From the NCBI GenBank assembly GCA_946061345.1, contig CAMGRA010000054.1:1-6079 (forward strand): a DNA stretch of 6,079 bases, given 5' to 3'. A program made the translations under genes and the position numbers. Positions 1 through 5,410 of the stretch are shown piece after piece; within the stretch, counting starts at the first letter, position 1, and each line of letters starts with the position of its first letter. Source of the stretch: an uncultured Clostridia bacterium. Lineage in GTDB: Bacteria; Bacillota; Clostridia; Oscillospirales; Oscillospiraceae. The notes below the pieces were generated by a model. The model did not search any database, was not told the origin of the DNA, and saw nothing but the letters and a program-made list of their open reading frames with translations.

Positions 1-498
1 CTGGCCGATTCCCTCAACATGATCGACCTGAACTGCAAGGCCCTCGTGGCCATGACGGAGCTGACCCTGCCCTACATGAAGCGGGGCGCGAAGATCCTCA
101 ATCTGGATTCCCTGTCGGCCTTCCAGCCGGTGCCCTATCTCAACGTCTACGCCTCCACCAAGGCCTTCGTCCTCAGCTACAGCCGCGCCCTGAACCGGGA
201 GCTGCGGCCCCGGGGCATCCGCGTGATGGCGGTCAATCCCGGCTGGGTGCAGACGGAGTTTTTTGACCGCGCCGAGCAGACCAGCGGCGACGCAGTGACC
301 TATTTTAATAAGGTCTACCAGCCGAAGGACGTGATGGCGACGGCCCTGAAACACCTCTACAAGAGCAAACGGGACGTATCCATCCACGGCTTCCCCGTCC
401 GCGCCCAGGTGCGCCTGGTGAAGCTGCTGCCCCACAGCCTGGTGATGAACATCTGGATGCACCAGCAGAAGCACGACAAGCTCCCGCCGGAGGACTGA
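1..498 (+). CDS. SDR family NAD(P)-dependent oxidoreductase, 3' part
   Basis: The reading frame is open from base 1, so the first in-frame ATG at 19 is internal and the true start lies left of the window. The 165 visible residues are the C-terminal two thirds of a classical short-chain dehydrogenase/reductase, a cytoplasmic NAD(P)H-dependent oxidoreductase. Numbering from base 1, the catalytic set is in its usual spacing: Asn11 (in IDLN), Ser37 (in LDSLSAF), Tyr50 and Lys54 (in VYASTKAF). The following VNPGWVQTEF (from about residue 78) is the PG motif near the nicotinamide. The N-terminal Rossmann glycine motif TGxxxGxG is outside the window, so cofactor preference cannot be read. The substrate-binding C-terminal half ends in a basic, Met/His-rich tail. 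No U-rich terminator follows directly. The family is clear; the substrate is unknown. Confidence 0.93.
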   Translation: MADSLNMIDLNCKALVAMTELTLPYMKRGAKILNLDSLSAFQPVPYLNVYASTKAFVLSYSRALNRELRPRGIRVMAVNPGWVQTEFFDRAEQTSGDAVTYFNKVYQPKDVMATALKHLYKSKRDVSIHGFPVRAQVRLVKLLPHSLVMNIWMHQQKHDKLPPED

Positions 499-529
499 AC
501 TTTTTGAGCTAATGGCTAAGAACTGAGGT

Positions 530-544
530 GTCTGCTTCGCAGAC
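530..544. repeat. short perfect palindrome (6-bp stem, TTC loop)
   Basis: GTCTGC, loop TTC, GCAGAC form a perfect 6-bp stem with a three-base loop, 31 bases after the dehydrogenase stop codon. No T-run follows, so it is not a convincing intrinsic terminator. It has the same geometry as the palindrome at 586 to 600, which suggests members of a dispersed intergenic repeat family, but only one window is available to judge that. Confidence 0.5.
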
Positions 545-585
545 GAATCCAAAAACTGCGCGCCGGGGTCGCCGCGCCCTACAAT

Positions 586-600
586 GTGCCCTCCGGGCAC
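586..600. repeat. short perfect palindrome (6-bp stem, TCC loop)
   Basis: GTGCCC, loop TCC, GGGCAC form a second perfect 6-bp stem with a three-base loop. It also starts in GT and ends in AC. Between the two palindromes lies a very GC-rich stretch (558 to 579) that can itself pair weakly, GCGCG (558 to 562) with CGCGC (573 to 577). Nothing coding is visible in 499 to 600. The cluster may stabilise the dehydrogenase mRNA 3' end or be a repeat element. Confidence 0.5.
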
Positions 601-651
601 GGATCAAGAAGGTTTGTTATTCGTTTTTTCGGATATAATGCAGATTCCGTC

Positions 652-679
652 TTGACATCCCTGATGTGTGGTGTATAAT
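652..679 (+). promoter_or_regulatory. sigma-A promoter for the peptide cassette
   Basis: The perfect -35 hexamer TTGACA (652 to 657) and the perfect -10 hexamer TATAAT (674 to 679) are separated by 16 bases, one less than the optimum. Transcription should start near 686, giving a leader of about 70 bases before the ATG at 755. It is the strongest promoter I see in the window, and it sits directly before a 50-codon gene. A second TATAAT at 634 to 639 has no good -35 at the right distance. No operator could be recognised. Confidence 0.82.
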
Positions 680-692
680 GGGTAAAAATGCA

Positions 693-720
693 GTGAAACG
701 GATCGCTGCGGGCCGTTTAC
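693..720 (+). other. stem-loop in the 5' leader of the peptide mRNA
   Basis: GT(g)AAACGG at 693 to 701 pairs with CCGTTTAC at 713 to 720, giving 8 base pairs with one bulged G and an 11-base loop. An A-rich stretch follows rather than a T-run, so it is not a terminator. It ends about 20 bases before the Shine-Dalgarno sequence GGAGG at 742 to 746. It could protect the transcript 5' end or be a protein-binding site. No known riboswitch class is recognised. Confidence 0.4.
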
Positions 721-754
721 GATCAAAAAAATACAGAACCGGGAGGAAACTGCA

Positions 755-907
755 ATGGCTCCGGAGAAATATGAGAGAGCAGAAATAAAGATCGTAGAGT
801 TTGAAGTAGAGGATGTCATTGCCACGAGTGGCACAGAAGAAACGATCATTCCACCCTCATCCTCAGACGGCGGTTTTGGCTGGGAGGAAGAGGAAGAAGG
901 ATGGTGA
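755..907 (+). CDS. small acidic RiPP-precursor-like peptide, 50 aa
   Basis: This short gene starts at ATG 755, with GGGAGG at 741 to 746 eight bases upstream, and stops at TGA 905 to 907. I recognise no named family and infer a ribosomally made, post-translationally modified peptide precursor. Residues 6 to 16, YERAEIKIVEF, match the YxxPxL leader motif of lasso-peptide precursors (Ala for Pro, Ile for Leu) and alternate like a beta strand, the form in which leaders bind an RRE. The motif DVIATSG (20 to 26) may end the leader. The C-terminal part holds Ser35 to Ser37, a GGFGW segment, five consecutive Glu (44 to 48) and a terminal GW. There is no Cys and no Lys or Arg after residue 12; I count 15 acidic and 3 basic residues. 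GC is about 48 percent by hand count, lower than the flanking genes, with AGA and ATA codons. A strong private promoter precedes it, and a kinase and an RRE protein follow. Coding status is likely; function is inferred from context. Confidence 0.72.
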   Translation: MAPEKYERAEIKIVEFEVEDVIATSGTEETIIPPSSSDGGFGWEEEEEGW

Positions 908-954
908 TACCATCCGGCGGTACCTAAGACGGATGGATCGTATCATGCTTTTTT
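905..954 (+). terminator. terminator or attenuator between peptide and kinase genes
   Basis: The hairpin overlaps the peptide stop codon. CCATCCG (910 to 916) pairs with CGGATGG (930 to 936), and the stem can be extended either by GAT/ATC with one bulged base or by TGATAC (905 to 910) with GTATCA (940 to 945), leaving a 3' bulge. Six T residues follow at 949 to 954. In the extended form the T-run begins three bases after the stem, as in an intrinsic terminator. Partial termination here would give much more peptide mRNA than kinase and RRE mRNA, a common arrangement when one gene encodes a substrate and the next its enzyme. No separate promoter is evident before the kinase gene. Confidence 0.6.
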
Positions 955-993
955 AAGGCGGGTGACTTTGGTTGCCTGCCTTTTCCCGTAAAA

Positions 994-1002
994 AAGGAGG
1001 TG
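994..1002 (+). promoter_or_regulatory. strong Shine-Dalgarno deciding a CTG start
   Basis: AAGGAGGTG matches nine bases complementary to the 16S rRNA 3' end and lies inside the frame that could be opened from the TTG at 972. The only in-frame start-like codon at a fitting distance is CTG at 1008 to 1010, seven bases after GGAGG. No ATG, GTG or TTG lies 5 to 12 bases downstream in the kinase frame. I therefore place the kinase start at 1008. Confidence 0.65.
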
Positions 1003-1007
1003 GTTTT

Positions 1008-1751
1008 CTGGAAGGACTGTACAAAATAGCGGAACATACCGTCCGCGTTCTTTCTATTCATGAAAAGGTCCATGCCATGTGCCGGGACTACAGGGCCGCA
1101 GAGGAAGCTCCGGAGATCGTGCTCTCCACTTCTCAGGCCGATATTGACGCGGAGCGGAGGAAAGCGGAGGTGGAGGACCGGCTGGAGGGTATTCCGGTGC
1201 GGCGCTTTGCCGATGACTATCTGGAGACGCTGGCCGTCTACCGGAAGCTGACCGACGCGCTGCTGACGGACGATACGATTCTGTTTCACGGCTCCTGTGT
1301 CAGTGTGGACGGAGAGGGATACCTGTTCACCGCAAAAAGCGGCACAGGGAAAAGCACCCACACCCGGCTTTGGCGGGAGGCCTTCGGCAGCCGCGCGGTG
1401 ATGGTCAATGACGACAAGCCGCTGCTGAAGATCCGGGAAAACGGCATTACCGCCTTTGGCACGCCGTGGGACGGGAAGCACCGCCTGAGCAATAATATCT
1501 CCGTTCCTCTGAAAGCCATCTGCATACTGGAGCGGGGCGAACAGAATGAGCTCCGAAGGATCGCCCCGAAGGAGGCCTATCCCATGCTTCTCCAGCAGGC
1601 CAACCGACCCCGGGATACCCAGCGGATGCTCAAGACATTGCAGCTTCTGGATGTGCTCATCAATGCTGTCGGGCTGTACCGCTTGCGCTGCAACATGGAG
1701 CCGGAGGCGGCAAGGATCGCCTTTGAGGGTATGAACAGAAGGGAAGAATGA
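1008..1751 (+). CDS. HPr-kinase-like P-loop kinase of a peptide cassette
   Basis: I read a 247-residue cytoplasmic protein from the CTG at 1008; a TTG start at 972 would add 12 residues. It belongs to the HprK/PEP-carboxykinase-like P-loop kinases found beside PqqD-like proteins in RiPP clusters; in paeninodin-type lasso clusters the relative phosphorylates a precursor serine. Numbered from 1008, an N-terminal region of about 90 residues is followed by FHGSCVSVDG (93 to 102), the Walker A loop SGTGKST (111 to 117), the acidic motif VNDDKP (133 to 138) and GTPWDGKH (151 to 158), the latter two typical of this group. A helical C-terminal domain ends with QLLDVLINAVGLYRLRC. The HPr-binding N-terminal domain of true HprK is absent, so HPr is unlikely to be the substrate. 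The neighbouring acidic peptide with Ser35 to Ser37 is the obvious candidate. The next gene begins four bases after its TGA, so the two are probably co-translated. Family assignment is firm; substrate is inferred. Confidence 0.82.
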   Translation: MEGLYKIAEHTVRVLSIHEKVHAMCRDYRAAEEAPEIVLSTSQADIDAERRKAEVEDRLEGIPVRRFADDYLETLAVYRKLTDALLTDDTILFHGSCVSVDGEGYLFTAKSGTGKSTHTRLWREAFGSRAVMVNDDKPLLKIRENGITAFGTPWDGKHRLSNNISVPLKAICILERGEQNELRRIAPKEAYPMLLQQANRPRDTQRMLKTLQLLDVLINAVGLYRLRCNMEPEAARIAFEGMNRREE

Positions 1752-1755
1752 CAGA

Positions 1756-2016
1756 ATGAAGCTGAGACCGGAATTTATCACCCACATGACCGGGAACCAG
1801 CAGGTGATGGTCAGCGTCGGCGGCAACGGCTTTCATGGAGTGGTGTACAGCAATAAAACCGCCGCAGAGATCATCGACCTGCTGAAGCAGGAAGTGACCA
1901 GAGAGCAACTGATCCGGGAAATGGGGAAGAAATATGATGCGCCGGAGGCTGTGATCTCCGACGATGTGGATCATGTGCTCGGGGCGCTGAGAAAAATCGG
2001 TGCGCTGGAGGAGTAA
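1756..2016 (+). CDS. PqqD-like RiPP recognition element protein
   Basis: This is an 86-residue stand-alone PqqD-like protein (the fold of PqqD and of lasso B1 proteins). Members are winged-helix domains that bind the leader of a precursor peptide and present it to a modifying enzyme. The start ATG at 1756 follows the kinase stop by four bases, with a GAAGGGAAG ribosome binding region upstream. The N-terminal beta part (about residues 1 to 30, MKLRPEFITHMTGNQQVMVS, then GFHGVVYSN) leads into the conserved NKTAAEIIDLL helix (32 to 42). Two further helices follow, including TREQLIREMGKKY and a C-terminal VDHVLGALRKIGALEE, giving the usual family length. Context suggests that it carries the 755 to 907 peptide to the adjacent kinase. 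No radical SAM enzyme, cyclase, peptidase or transporter accompanies it here, so its partner enzyme is inferred by adjacency only. The gene is followed by a long terminator hairpin. Confidence 0.85.
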   Translation: MKLRPEFITHMTGNQQVMVSVGGNGFHGVVYSNKTAAEIIDLLKQEVTREQLIREMGKKYDAPEAVISDDVDHVLGALRKIGALEE

Positions 2017-2080
2017 CCCCGGGAGGTGTAAGCGCGAAGAACGCGAAACGCACGCTTGGGTGCGGAGCTGAGCGGGCAGC

Positions 2081-2138
2081 ATAAAACGGAACAGGCGGTC
2101 AGTGGATGACTGACCGCCTGTTCCGTTTGCTGTTTTAT
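2081..2138. terminator. bidirectional intrinsic terminator, 20-bp perfect stem
   Basis: Positions 2084 to 2103 are perfectly complementary to 2109 to 2128, with a five-base loop GGATG. Flanking ATAAAAC (2081 to 2087) can also pair with GTTTTAT (2132 to 2138), as an alternative or extension. On the + strand the hairpin is followed by a T-rich stretch (TTTGCTGTTTTAT) and ends the peptide cassette. On the - strand it is followed by TTTTAT and ends the glucokinase, mrnC and rqcH operon. The stop codon of rqcH (2135 to 2137) lies within the flanking pairing region. The convergent gene arrangement fits a shared terminator. Confidence 0.88.
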
Positions 2139-3874
2139 ACTTTTAATCTCTCCGGCAGGGACTCGTCGGGGGTGACGTAGACCGTTCGGTAGCGGTCATA
2201 GACCACCATGCCGGGCTTGGCACCGTTGGGCTTGCGCAAAAACCGCACCGGCGTCACGTCCACCGGCAGATTCTGCCCCTGTTTTGCCTCGGAATAGTAG
2301 GCCGCCAGCATGGCTGCCTCCGTCACCGTGGCGTCGGGCACCTCCGCGCCGCCGCACTCGATGATGACATGGGCACCGTGGGCTCTTTGAATATGAAGCC
2401 AAATGTCGTTTTTGTGAGCACTTCTGAGCGATAATTGATCGTTCTGCCGGTTGTTCTTGCCAACAAAAATCGGGAAACCATCGGAAGAACGGAATTCCAG
2501 AGGCTTGGAGGGGGCTTGCCGTATTTGTCTCTTTTTTTGCCGGTCTGCGGCGCGGAGATACCCGCCGTCTTCCAGTTCCACTCGTATTTCACTCAAATCC
2601 CGCTCATTTTCCGCTCGATCCAGTTCCTCTAAGATGCCCGCGAAATACTGCGTCTCGATCTCGCCCGCAGAGATCTGTTCCGTCAGGACCTTTTCCGCGT
2701 GCTTGGCCTTGGCGTAGTCCTTATAAAATTTCGCTGCGTTCTGCTGGGGAGAGAGGTTGGGCTTCAGCGGGATCTCAATTTCGCCCATTTCCGCATCGTA
2801 GAAGTCCACGGCCCGCAGCTGGGTCTGGCCACGCTGGATCGCGTGGAGGTTGGCCGTGACGATGTCGCCCATGCGGCGCAGACGCTCCCGGTCCAGGGTC
2901 GCCTCCCGCTCCTTTTTCTGCGCCGCCAGCTTGCGCAGCGTCCGCTCATAGAGAGTGGTGACGCTTTTGCGCAGGGTCTGGGAGCGCTGGCGCATCCGTT
3001 CGTTCCGGTCGCGCTGGGTGTAAAATTCGTCCAGCAGGGCGGAAAAGCTCTCGCACCGCCGCGACGTCATATAGTCGCCGTACTGTGCAATGGGCCGGTA
3101 GGAAAAATCCTTGGCGGCACCGTCGCGCAGGAGCAGCACCGGCTGCTTTTCCCCGGTCATGGCCAGCTCCCGTGCCAAAAACCGCGCCAGCTCCGGCCTT
3201 GAGAGAGTCAGAATATCCGCCTCCACCTCGCCGCAGAAGCAGTAGGAAAGCTCCCGGGAGATCAGCGGCGAAAGGCCGGCAAAGGTATCCAGCAGCCAGG
3301 CATCCAGCCGCTTGGGGCTGTCCACAGCCTCTAAAAGGGACAATAATTCCGCCTCACTTGTCTGCCGGGGGATGCGCTTGTCCTGCTTGGGCGGCTCCCG
3401 GTAGAAAAGTCCAGGAAGGACCTGTCGTGCCTCGGACATCTCAAAATCCACCCGGCGCATACAGTCGATGATACGCCCGTCGCCGTTGGTCAGAATCAGG
3501 TTGGAATTGCGGCCCATCAGCTCTAAGATCAGATGCTTTTGGCAGGGGATGCCCATTTCGTCGGTGCAGTCCAGGACCAGGTCCAGCTTCCGCTCCGCCT
3601 CCGGCTGTGTAAGACCGGCGATCCGTCCGCCGGACAGATGCTTGCGCAGGAGCATACAGAACATGGGCGGCTGAGCAGGATTTTCAAAGGAGGCCCGGGT
3701 CAGATGGATGCGCGGACGGCTGCCGTTGGCAGACAGCAGCAGTTTCCCCTTGCTGCGCAGGTGCAGCAGCACCGTGTCGCGTGCGGGCTGCTGGATCTTG
3801 TCGATCCGCTCGCCGGTCAGAACCGGCGTCAATTCCTCCACCACCGCGCTCAAAAAAACAGCGTCAAACGGCAT
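2135..3874 (-). CDS. rqcH: RqcH / NFACT family ribosome quality control protein
   Basis: This 579-residue protein has the usual length of bacterial NFACT proteins (also annotated FbpA or fibronectin-binding protein). RqcH binds stalled 50S subunits carrying peptidyl-tRNA and recruits tRNA-Ala to add a C-terminal alanine tail that marks the chain for degradation. The NFACT-N domain starts at MPFDAVFLSAVVEEL. The conserved acidic-Arg pair appears as Glu94-Arg95 where B. subtilis RqcH has Asp-Arg. A helix-hairpin-helix-like GLSPLISREL lies at 200 to 209. Long charged helices at about 285 to 335 and 385 to 432 form the coiled coil. The C-terminal NFACT-R domain (about 455 to 560) contains FVGKNNRQND and DIWLHIQRAHGAHVII. 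The start ATG (3872 to 3874) has GGAGGG five bases upstream and overlaps the end of mrnC by 11 bases, suggesting translational coupling. The name fits the family; the alanine-tailing activity is from relatives, and the Glu-Arg variant is only a mild departure. Confidence 0.93.
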   Translation of the reverse strand: MPFDAVFLSAVVEELTPVLTGERIDKIQQPARDTVLLHLRSKGKLLLSANGSRPRIHLTRASFENPAQPPMFCMLLRKHLSGGRIAGLTQPEAERKLDLVLDCTDEMGIPCQKHLILELMGRNSNLILTNGDGRIIDCMRRVDFEMSEARQVLPGLFYREPPKQDKRIPRQTSEAELLSLLEAVDSPKRLDAWLLDTFAGLSPLISRELSYCFCGEVEADILTLSRPELARFLARELAMTGEKQPVLLLRDGAAKDFSYRPIAQYGDYMTSRRCESFSALLDEFYTQRDRNERMRQRSQTLRKSVTTLYERTLRKLAAQKKEREATLDRERLRRMGDIVTANLHAIQRGQTQLRAVDFYDAEMGEIEIPLKPNLSPQQNAAKFYKDYAKAKHAEKVLTEQISAGEIETQYFAGILEELDRAENERDLSEIRVELEDGGYLRAADRQKKRQIRQAPSKPLEFRSSDGFPIFVGKNNRQNDQLSLRSAHKNDIWLHIQRAHGAHVIIECGGAEVPDATVTEAAMLAAYYSEAKQGQNLPVDVTPVRFLRKPNGAKPGMVVYDRYRTVYVTPDESLPERLKV

Positions 3875-4301
3875 GGTGTCCCTCCGTTCGGTAAGCCGGG
3901 AGCTGGGCCGTCACCGCGTCGAACAGCTCTGCCGCACGCTCCCGCCGTCCCAGCAGGTACAGCGCGCCGAACAGCGCCTCCACCCCCGTGGCCCGGGAGT
4001 ATTCGCCGGGTGTGGCGTTTTTGGGGATGCCGTGGGGGTGGGCATTGCGGCCCCGGCGGTAATAGGCCGTCTCCTCCTCCGTCAAAAGGGGCAGGAGCTT
4101 CTCGGCAAAGGCCGCCTGGGCAGGTGCGCAGACCCGCGCTACCGTTTCCCGGTGGAGGCGGTGGTTGGTGCAGCCGCCGTCCAGGCACAGCCGGGTGCGC
4201 ACCAGCAGTTCAAACACCGCGTCGCCCATGTGGGCCAGCGCCAGCGCCGACATGGCTTTGACCGCGTTTTTGCTCATATTGGGTTGAAACAGATCTTGCA
4301 T
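3864..4301 (-). CDS. mrnC: Mini-ribonuclease III
   Basis: This 145-residue protein is a Mini-III enzyme: an RNase III catalytic domain without the double-stranded RNA-binding domain. In Bacillus the enzyme trims the 23S rRNA precursor. The signature ALAHMGDAVFELLVR at residues 21 to 35 supplies catalytic Asp27. A second acidic cluster, ATGVEALFGALYL, supplies Glu108. LTEEETAYYRRGRNAH followed by KNATPGEYSRATG is the characteristic central segment. The chosen start is the ATG at 4299 to 4301, with AGGAG seven bases upstream and no spare N-terminal residues. A longer upstream in-frame reading only enters antisense glucokinase sequence. The gene lies 64 bases after glucokinase without an obvious terminator, and its TGA lies within the start of rqcH. 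It is therefore probably part of one - strand transcript. Confidence 0.93.
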   Translation of the reverse strand: MQDLFQPNMSKNAVKAMSALALAHMGDAVFELLVRTRLCLDGGCTNHRLHRETVARVCAPAQAAFAEKLLPLLTEEETAYYRRGRNAHPHGIPKNATPGEYSRATGVEALFGALYLLGRRERAAELFDAVTAQLPAYRTEGHHAV

Positions 4302-4365
4302 AACGTTCTCCTGATGCTGATAGAAAAATTCCGGGGCAGTGCGGGAAATACCTCCCAATCTGCTT

Positions 4366-5304
4366 TCACACCTGTGCCAGCAGGCGGAAAGCACCGTACA
4401 TACCGGCATCGTTGCCCAGGGTGGCCAGGGAGAATTCGGTGCCCTTGCAGGCGTGGAACATATGAAGCTTGAAGTGCCGCTCCACGCCCTCGAGGAGATA
4501 AGCCCCTGCCTTTGACACGCCGCCGCCGAGGATGATGCGCTCCGGGTCGGCCACACAGCAGGCGGAGGCCAGCGCCTCGCCCAGGTAGTCAAACACCAGT
4601 TCCAGGGTGTCCACGGCAAAGGCGTCGCCGCTCTTGGCCGCGTCAAAGACATCCTTGCAGGTGAGGGGAGACTTCTCCCGCAGAACGCTTGGCGTATCAC
4701 CGGTGGCCAGACGCTCCTTCGTCACGCGGACGATGCCGTTGGCCGAGGCGTACTGCTCCACACAGCCCCGCTTGCCGCAGGTGCAGGGAGCCTTGTCCGG
4801 GGCGGAGACGGTGATGTGGCCGATTTCGCCGCCGACACCGTGGGCGCCGCCCAGCAGCCGTCCGTCAATGATGACGCCGCCGCCGACGCCGGTGCCCAAA
4901 GTAATAAAAATCGCGCTGCGGCAGCCTATGCCGCCGCCCTTCCAGAATTCGCCCAGGGCGGCACAGTTGGCGTCGTTGCCAGCTTTGACGCGCAGGCCGG
5001 TCAGACGGCCCAAGGTCTCATGGAGATTGAAAACGCCCCAGTTGAGATTGACACAGCGGTTGACCAGGCCGTCGTCGCTGACAGGCCCCGGCACCCCAAT
5101 GCCCACGCCGGTGACGTCGGCTTTTCCGATGCCCTTTTCCTCCAGCATCTGGCCGATGGCCGCCGCGATATCCGGCAGGATCGCCTCACCGCCGTTTTCC
5201 GTGCGGGTGGGGAGCTCCCGCCGCTCCAAAAGTACGCCCGTTTCGTCAAACAGGCCCAGCTTTACCGTAGTTCCGCCCACATCCGCGCCGAAACCGTATT
5301 TCAT
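4366..5304 (-). CDS. glcK: ROK family glucokinase
   Basis: This is a 312-residue cytoplasmic ROK-family sugar kinase, most likely the glucokinase that makes glucose 6-phosphate with ATP. From the ATG at 5302 to 5304, DVGGTTVKLG (8 to 17) is the ATP phosphate-binding loop. VGIGVPGPV (67 to 75) and GNDANCAALGE (109 to 119) follow, with Asp111 as catalytic base. TLGTGVGGGVI (135 to 145) and EIGHITV (160 to 166) come next. The zinc site CTCGKRGCVEQYAS provides Cys174, Cys176 and Cys181 with His163. ILGGGVS (258 to 264) is the second nucleotide-binding motif. A further in-frame ATG at 5331 is rejected because it overlaps the -10 box, while AGGAGGG stands at proper distance before 5304. Divergent pgi uses the product glucose 6-phosphate, supporting a glucokinase rather than another ROK kinase. 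Sugar specificity is not proven by sequence. Confidence 0.9.
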   Translation of the reverse strand: MKYGFGADVGGTTVKLGLFDETGVLLERRELPTRTENGGEAILPDIAAAIGQMLEEKGIGKADVTGVGIGVPGPVSDDGLVNRCVNLNWGVFNLHETLGRLTGLRVKAGNDANCAALGEFWKGGGIGCRSAIFITLGTGVGGGVIIDGRLLGGAHGVGGEIGHITVSAPDKAPCTCGKRGCVEQYASANGIVRVTKERLATGDTPSVLREKSPLTCKDVFDAAKSGDAFAVDTLELVFDYLGEALASACCVADPERIILGGGVSKAGAYLLEGVERHFKLHMFHACKGTEFSLATLGNDAGMYGAFRLLAQV

Positions 5305-5329
5305 ATGCGGTCCCTCCTTTTTGATTTCC

Positions 5330-5358
5330 ATTATACACGCTTTGCATACAGATTTCCA
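5330..5358 (-). promoter_or_regulatory. sigma-A promoter for glcK-mrnC-rqcH
   Basis: On the - strand, TATAAT (complement of 5330 to 5335) is a perfect -10. TGGAAA (complement of 5353 to 5358) is a 4-of-6 match to the -35 at a 17-base spacing. Transcription would start near 5323, leaving a leader of about 20 bases with the AGGAGGG ribosome binding site. This placement excludes the longer start codon at 5331. No CRE-like catabolite site was recognised. Confidence 0.65.
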
Positions 5359-5381
5359 CCCAAACTTTTTTTCACATGGGC

Positions 5382-5410
5382 TTGTGTTTTCGGCGATTTT
5401 GATGTAACAT
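5382..5410 (+). promoter_or_regulatory. possible weak promoter for pgi
   Basis: TTGTGT (5382 to 5387) and TAACAT (5405 to 5410) are separated by 17 bases, each imperfect but with correct spacing. A start near 5417 would give a leader of about 30 bases before the pgi ATG at 5448. It lies back to back with the glcK promoter within a 143-base divergent spacer. The match is moderate, so another position is possible. Confidence 0.35.

Noticed and set aside
499..600. Intrinsic terminator after the dehydrogenase gene
   Set aside because: The hairpins there are not followed by a T-run; the only T-run (502 to 506) comes before them.
634..639. Second TATAAT as an additional promoter
   Set aside because: No acceptable -35 at 15 to 19 bases upstream; the nearest TTGTTA is at only 14 bases.
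604..849. 81-codon open frame on the - strand opposite the promoter and peptide gene
   Set aside because: It runs through a consensus promoter and the small peptide gene; the hydrophobic stretch is a by-product of reading acidic codons backwards.
755..907. Classical lasso peptide precursor
   Set aside because: Although the leader motif and T at -2 before Gly26 fit, no Asp or Glu is at core position 7 to 9 and no cyclase or leader peptidase is nearby.
924..1826. Open frame of 300 codons on the - strand across the kinase and PqqD-like genes
   Set aside because: It is antisense to a kinase with intact Walker A and other family motifs and good ribosome binding; its own translation has no recognisable motif and no ribosome site.
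4302..4700. N-terminal extension of the Mini-III frame into the glucokinase gene
   Set aside because: The extra residues are arginine- and proline-rich out-of-frame glucokinase sequence; Mini-III with its own ribosome site begins at 4301.
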